From DASPXY01 sp038227745 (GTDB lineage: Bacteria; Planctomycetota; Planctomycetia; Gemmatales; Gemmataceae), in the NCBI GenBank assembly GCA_038227745.1, contig JBBRPS010000057.1, positions 1 through 21,242 of the forward strand: 21,242 nucleotides of DNA, read 5' to 3'. Positions 20,031-21,242 of the stretch are shown here, in pieces. Under the pieces are notes generated by a model. It did no database searches and was not told the DNA's origin. It saw only the letters and a list, made by a program, of their open reading frames with translations. How positions within the stretch are numbered: the stretch's first letter is position 1; each line of letters starts with the position of its first letter. Both the position numbers and the translations under genes were made by a program.

Positions 20031-20052
20031 CCCCGGGCGGGTCTTCCCGGGG
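20031..20052 (-). promoter_or_regulatory. GC hairpin in the 5' leader of the PEP-CTERM gene
   Basis: CCCCGGG (20031-20037) and CCCGGGG (20046-20052) form a 7-bp stem with an 8-nt loop within the predicted leader of about 140 nt, roughly 100 bases before the start codon. It may stabilise the mRNA or affect translation. No known riboswitch is recognised. Confidence 0.35.
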
Positions 20053-20073
20053 CACCCTTCCCAAGAGGGCCGC

Positions 20074-20102
20074 ATACTAGGAGAATCCTCCCCCCATGTC
20101 AA
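20074..20102 (-). promoter_or_regulatory. Consensus sigma-70 promoter for the PEP-CTERM gene
   Basis: On the minus strand TTGACA (20097-20102) is a perfect -35 hexamer, 17 bases from TAGTAT (20074-20079). Predicted transcription start is near 20067, giving a long leader of about 140 nt. This is the best promoter match I found in the window. Confidence 0.75.
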
Positions 20103-20146
20103 CAAGGATTGCGCCGCCCGTCCGTGGTCCGTGGTCGGGACGCCCG

Positions 20147-20249
20147 GGGTTCCGAAGACTCCACCCCGGGCTCTATTCCCATCACCCCCCAGGGGTTCGG
20201 GAGCGCGTCGCAACCCCGAATAAAGCCCCGGGTGGAGTCTTCGGAACCC
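20147..20249. repeat. Intergenic palindrome, 32-bp arms
   Basis: Left arm 20147-20178 and right arm 20218-20249 are inverse complements at 30 of 32 positions (core GGTTCCGAAGACTCCACCC). The 39-nt centre contains a further small TTCGGG/CCCGAA pairing. It lies between the PEP-CTERM promoter and the divergent membrane-protein gene. It resembles, from memory, repeats common in Gemmata-type genomes. Confidence 0.8.
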
Positions 20250-20379
20250 AGGGCGGACCGGGGCGGATCTCCGCGGCCCTGGGCGGACGCGGGAAAAGTG
20301 TACGAAACCGGCCGGCCGGCCCCACTATTACTTGTAGGGGCCTGTTCCCCTCCACGACCCAACGACCACGGACCCACCC

Positions 20380-21242
20380 ATGAGGCTGACATTACGAACG
20401 CTGCTGGCGTACCTCGACGACACCCTGGAGCCCGCCCAGGCCAAGGCCATCGGGCAGAAGGTGGCGGAGAGCGACACGGCGCAGGAACTGATCGCCCGTA
20501 TCAAGCAAGTCACGCGCCGCCGCCGCCTCACCACGCCCCCTGAGAGCGGCCCCGGCGCCCGACTCGACCCCAACACGATTGCCGAATACCTCGACAACAC
20601 CCTCGACACCGACCAGCTCGCCGAGGTGGAGCAGACCTGTTTGGCGTCCGACGTCCATCTCGCCGAGATGGCCTCCTGCCACCAGATCCTCACGCTGGTG
20701 CTGGGCGAGCCGGCCCTGGTGCCGCCGACCGCCAAGCAGCGCATGTACGGCCTGGTCAAGGGCCGCGAGGCCATCCCCTTCCGCAAGCCGCCGGCGGCGG
20801 CCACCGCCGACGCGGACGAGCCGAAGGGCGAGGGCAAGGAGGTCGATGAAACCCTTCGCCTCGGGTTGCCCGCGCTGCGCAAGAAGGACGGCTGGACCAA
20901 CCGCCTCATCCTCATCGGCGGGGCGGTCGGCCTGGCCGCCTGCCTGGCGATCGCCATCATCCAGTTGATTCCGCCCACTCCGTCGGACGACCCCGCCCCG
21001 CCTGCGAAGGGCGCCGACCAACAGGCCAGGGCGAACCCGAAAAAGGAGGACGACAAGAACGCCACGGACGCCGCCAAGGGGAAGAAGAAGGAGCAGCCCG
21101 CCGACGACAAGAAGAGCAAGAAGGGGACTCCGGAGGACGGCGACAAGGGCAAGGAGGGCAACGGCACCGACGGCGGCAAAAAGGAGACGCAGCCGGTCAC
21201 TCCCAAGGGACCGCCGGAGGTCCCGCCCGGGCCGCCGAGCAC
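20380..21242 (+). CDS. Membrane protein with two anti-sigma-like modules and Lys/Pro-rich tail (partial, runs off right edge)
   Basis: The frame from the ATG at 20380 is open to the window end (287 codons). It starts MRLTLRTLLAYLDDTLEP. Two related modules appear, YLDDTLEPAQAKAIGQKVAE at 11-30 and YLDNTLDTDQLAEVEQTCLA at 70-89. Each has the 'YLDxxL' opening and helix pattern of anti-sigma zinc-binding (ZAS) domains, but the HxxxCxxC metal motif is absent or broken (only His93, Cys100 and His101 remain). One membrane span lies at about 175-197. Beyond it is a Lys/Asp/Glu- and Pro-rich low-complexity stretch that would be outside the membrane. I recall similar proteins in Gemmata relatives, often near regulatory genes. 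A cytoplasmic regulatory or adaptor role is inferred. No Shine-Dalgarno sequence precedes the ATG. The C-terminal domain is outside the window. Confidence 0.82.
   Translation, partial: MRLTLRTLLAYLDDTLEPAQAKAIGQKVAESDTAQELIARIKQVTRRRRLTTPPESGPGARLDPNTIAEYLDNTLDTDQLAEVEQTCLASDVHLAEMASCHQILTLVLGEPALVPPTAKQRMYGLVKGREAIPFRKPPAAATADADEPKGEGKEVDETLRLGLPALRKKDGWTNRLILIGGAVGLAACLAIAIIQLIPPTPSDDPAPPAKGADQQARANPKKEDDKNATDAAKGKKKEQPADDKKSKKGTPEDGDKGKEGNGTDGGKKETQPVTPKGPPEVPPGPPS

Larger units (their letters stand above)
19929..20379. other. Divergent intergenic region
   Basis: A 451-base gap between the leftward PEP-CTERM gene and the rightward membrane-protein gene. It contains the PEP-CTERM leader and promoter and the 32-bp-arm palindrome. 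The rest includes a GGCCGGCCGGCC run near 20310-20321. No protein-coding frame is supported and no convincing promoter for the rightward gene was found. Confidence 0.6.

Noticed and set aside
1..21242. CRISPR array, rRNA, prophage or IS transposase
   Set aside because: No regularly spaced repeats, rRNA-like segments, integrase or transposase motifs were seen; the repeats present are single palindromes and one short heptamer run.

Overview
The window is GC-rich (mid to high 60s percent by eye). It reads as chromosomal DNA of a Gemmataceae-type planctomycete. Supporting signs are two predicted surface or secreted proteins with the planctomycete-style N-terminal 'LExLExRxxPS' motif, a PEP-CTERM protein, an 86-residue protein of a type I recall from planctomycete genomes, an anti-sigma-like membrane protein with a Lys/Pro-rich tail, and many long intergenic palindromes. 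No phage, IS transposase, rRNA or CRISPR array is visible.

Layout, left to right. (1) 1-265, minus: N-terminus of a surface protein running off the left edge. (2) 650-1495, plus: a compact Ser/Thr kinase. (3) 1544-2035, minus: a tandem ACT-domain protein with a clear sigma-70 promoter, convergent with the kinase. (4) 2323-3213, minus: a DapA/NanA-family aldolase whose start codon abuts a 160-bp palindromic repeat. (5) 3378-10448, minus: three large membrane-fusion-protein (HlyD-like) genes in a row, in transcription order GAF-GAF-TM-HlyD, HlyD with an inserted WD40 propeller, and PqqD-like-M50 protease-HlyD. (6) 10771-11133, minus: a small unknown protein, then tRNA-Gln(TTG) at 11406-11476. 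(7) 11938-14694, plus: a 918-residue secreted, putatively glycoside-hydrolase-like protein. (8) 14846-19176, plus: a probable five-gene operon with an AAE3/Pcs60-like acyl-CoA (oxalate-CoA type) ligase, two small unknown genes, a ThDP enzyme resembling oxalyl-CoA decarboxylase / 2-hydroxyacyl-CoA lyase, and the 86-residue protein. (9) 19293-19928, minus: a PEP-CTERM protein with a textbook promoter and a strong terminator. (10) 20380 to the right edge, plus: a membrane protein with two degenerate anti-sigma-like modules.

How the genes may work together. The three HlyD-like genes most likely build one envelope complex. Each carries an adaptor module joined to something different: GAF domains facing the cytoplasm, a WD40 propeller expected outside the inner membrane, and an intramembrane metalloprotease with an N-terminal peptide-binding-like domain. 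No ABC or RND pump or outer-membrane channel is in the window. This is the best candidate here for an undescribed system. The ligase and ThDP enzyme could form a CoA-dependent oxalate or 2-hydroxyacid degradation pair.

Six long imperfect or perfect palindromes of mutually unrelated sequence occupy intergenic gaps. One fills the whole gap between the M50 gene and the aldolase. All family assignments come from reading motifs; no database search was possible.
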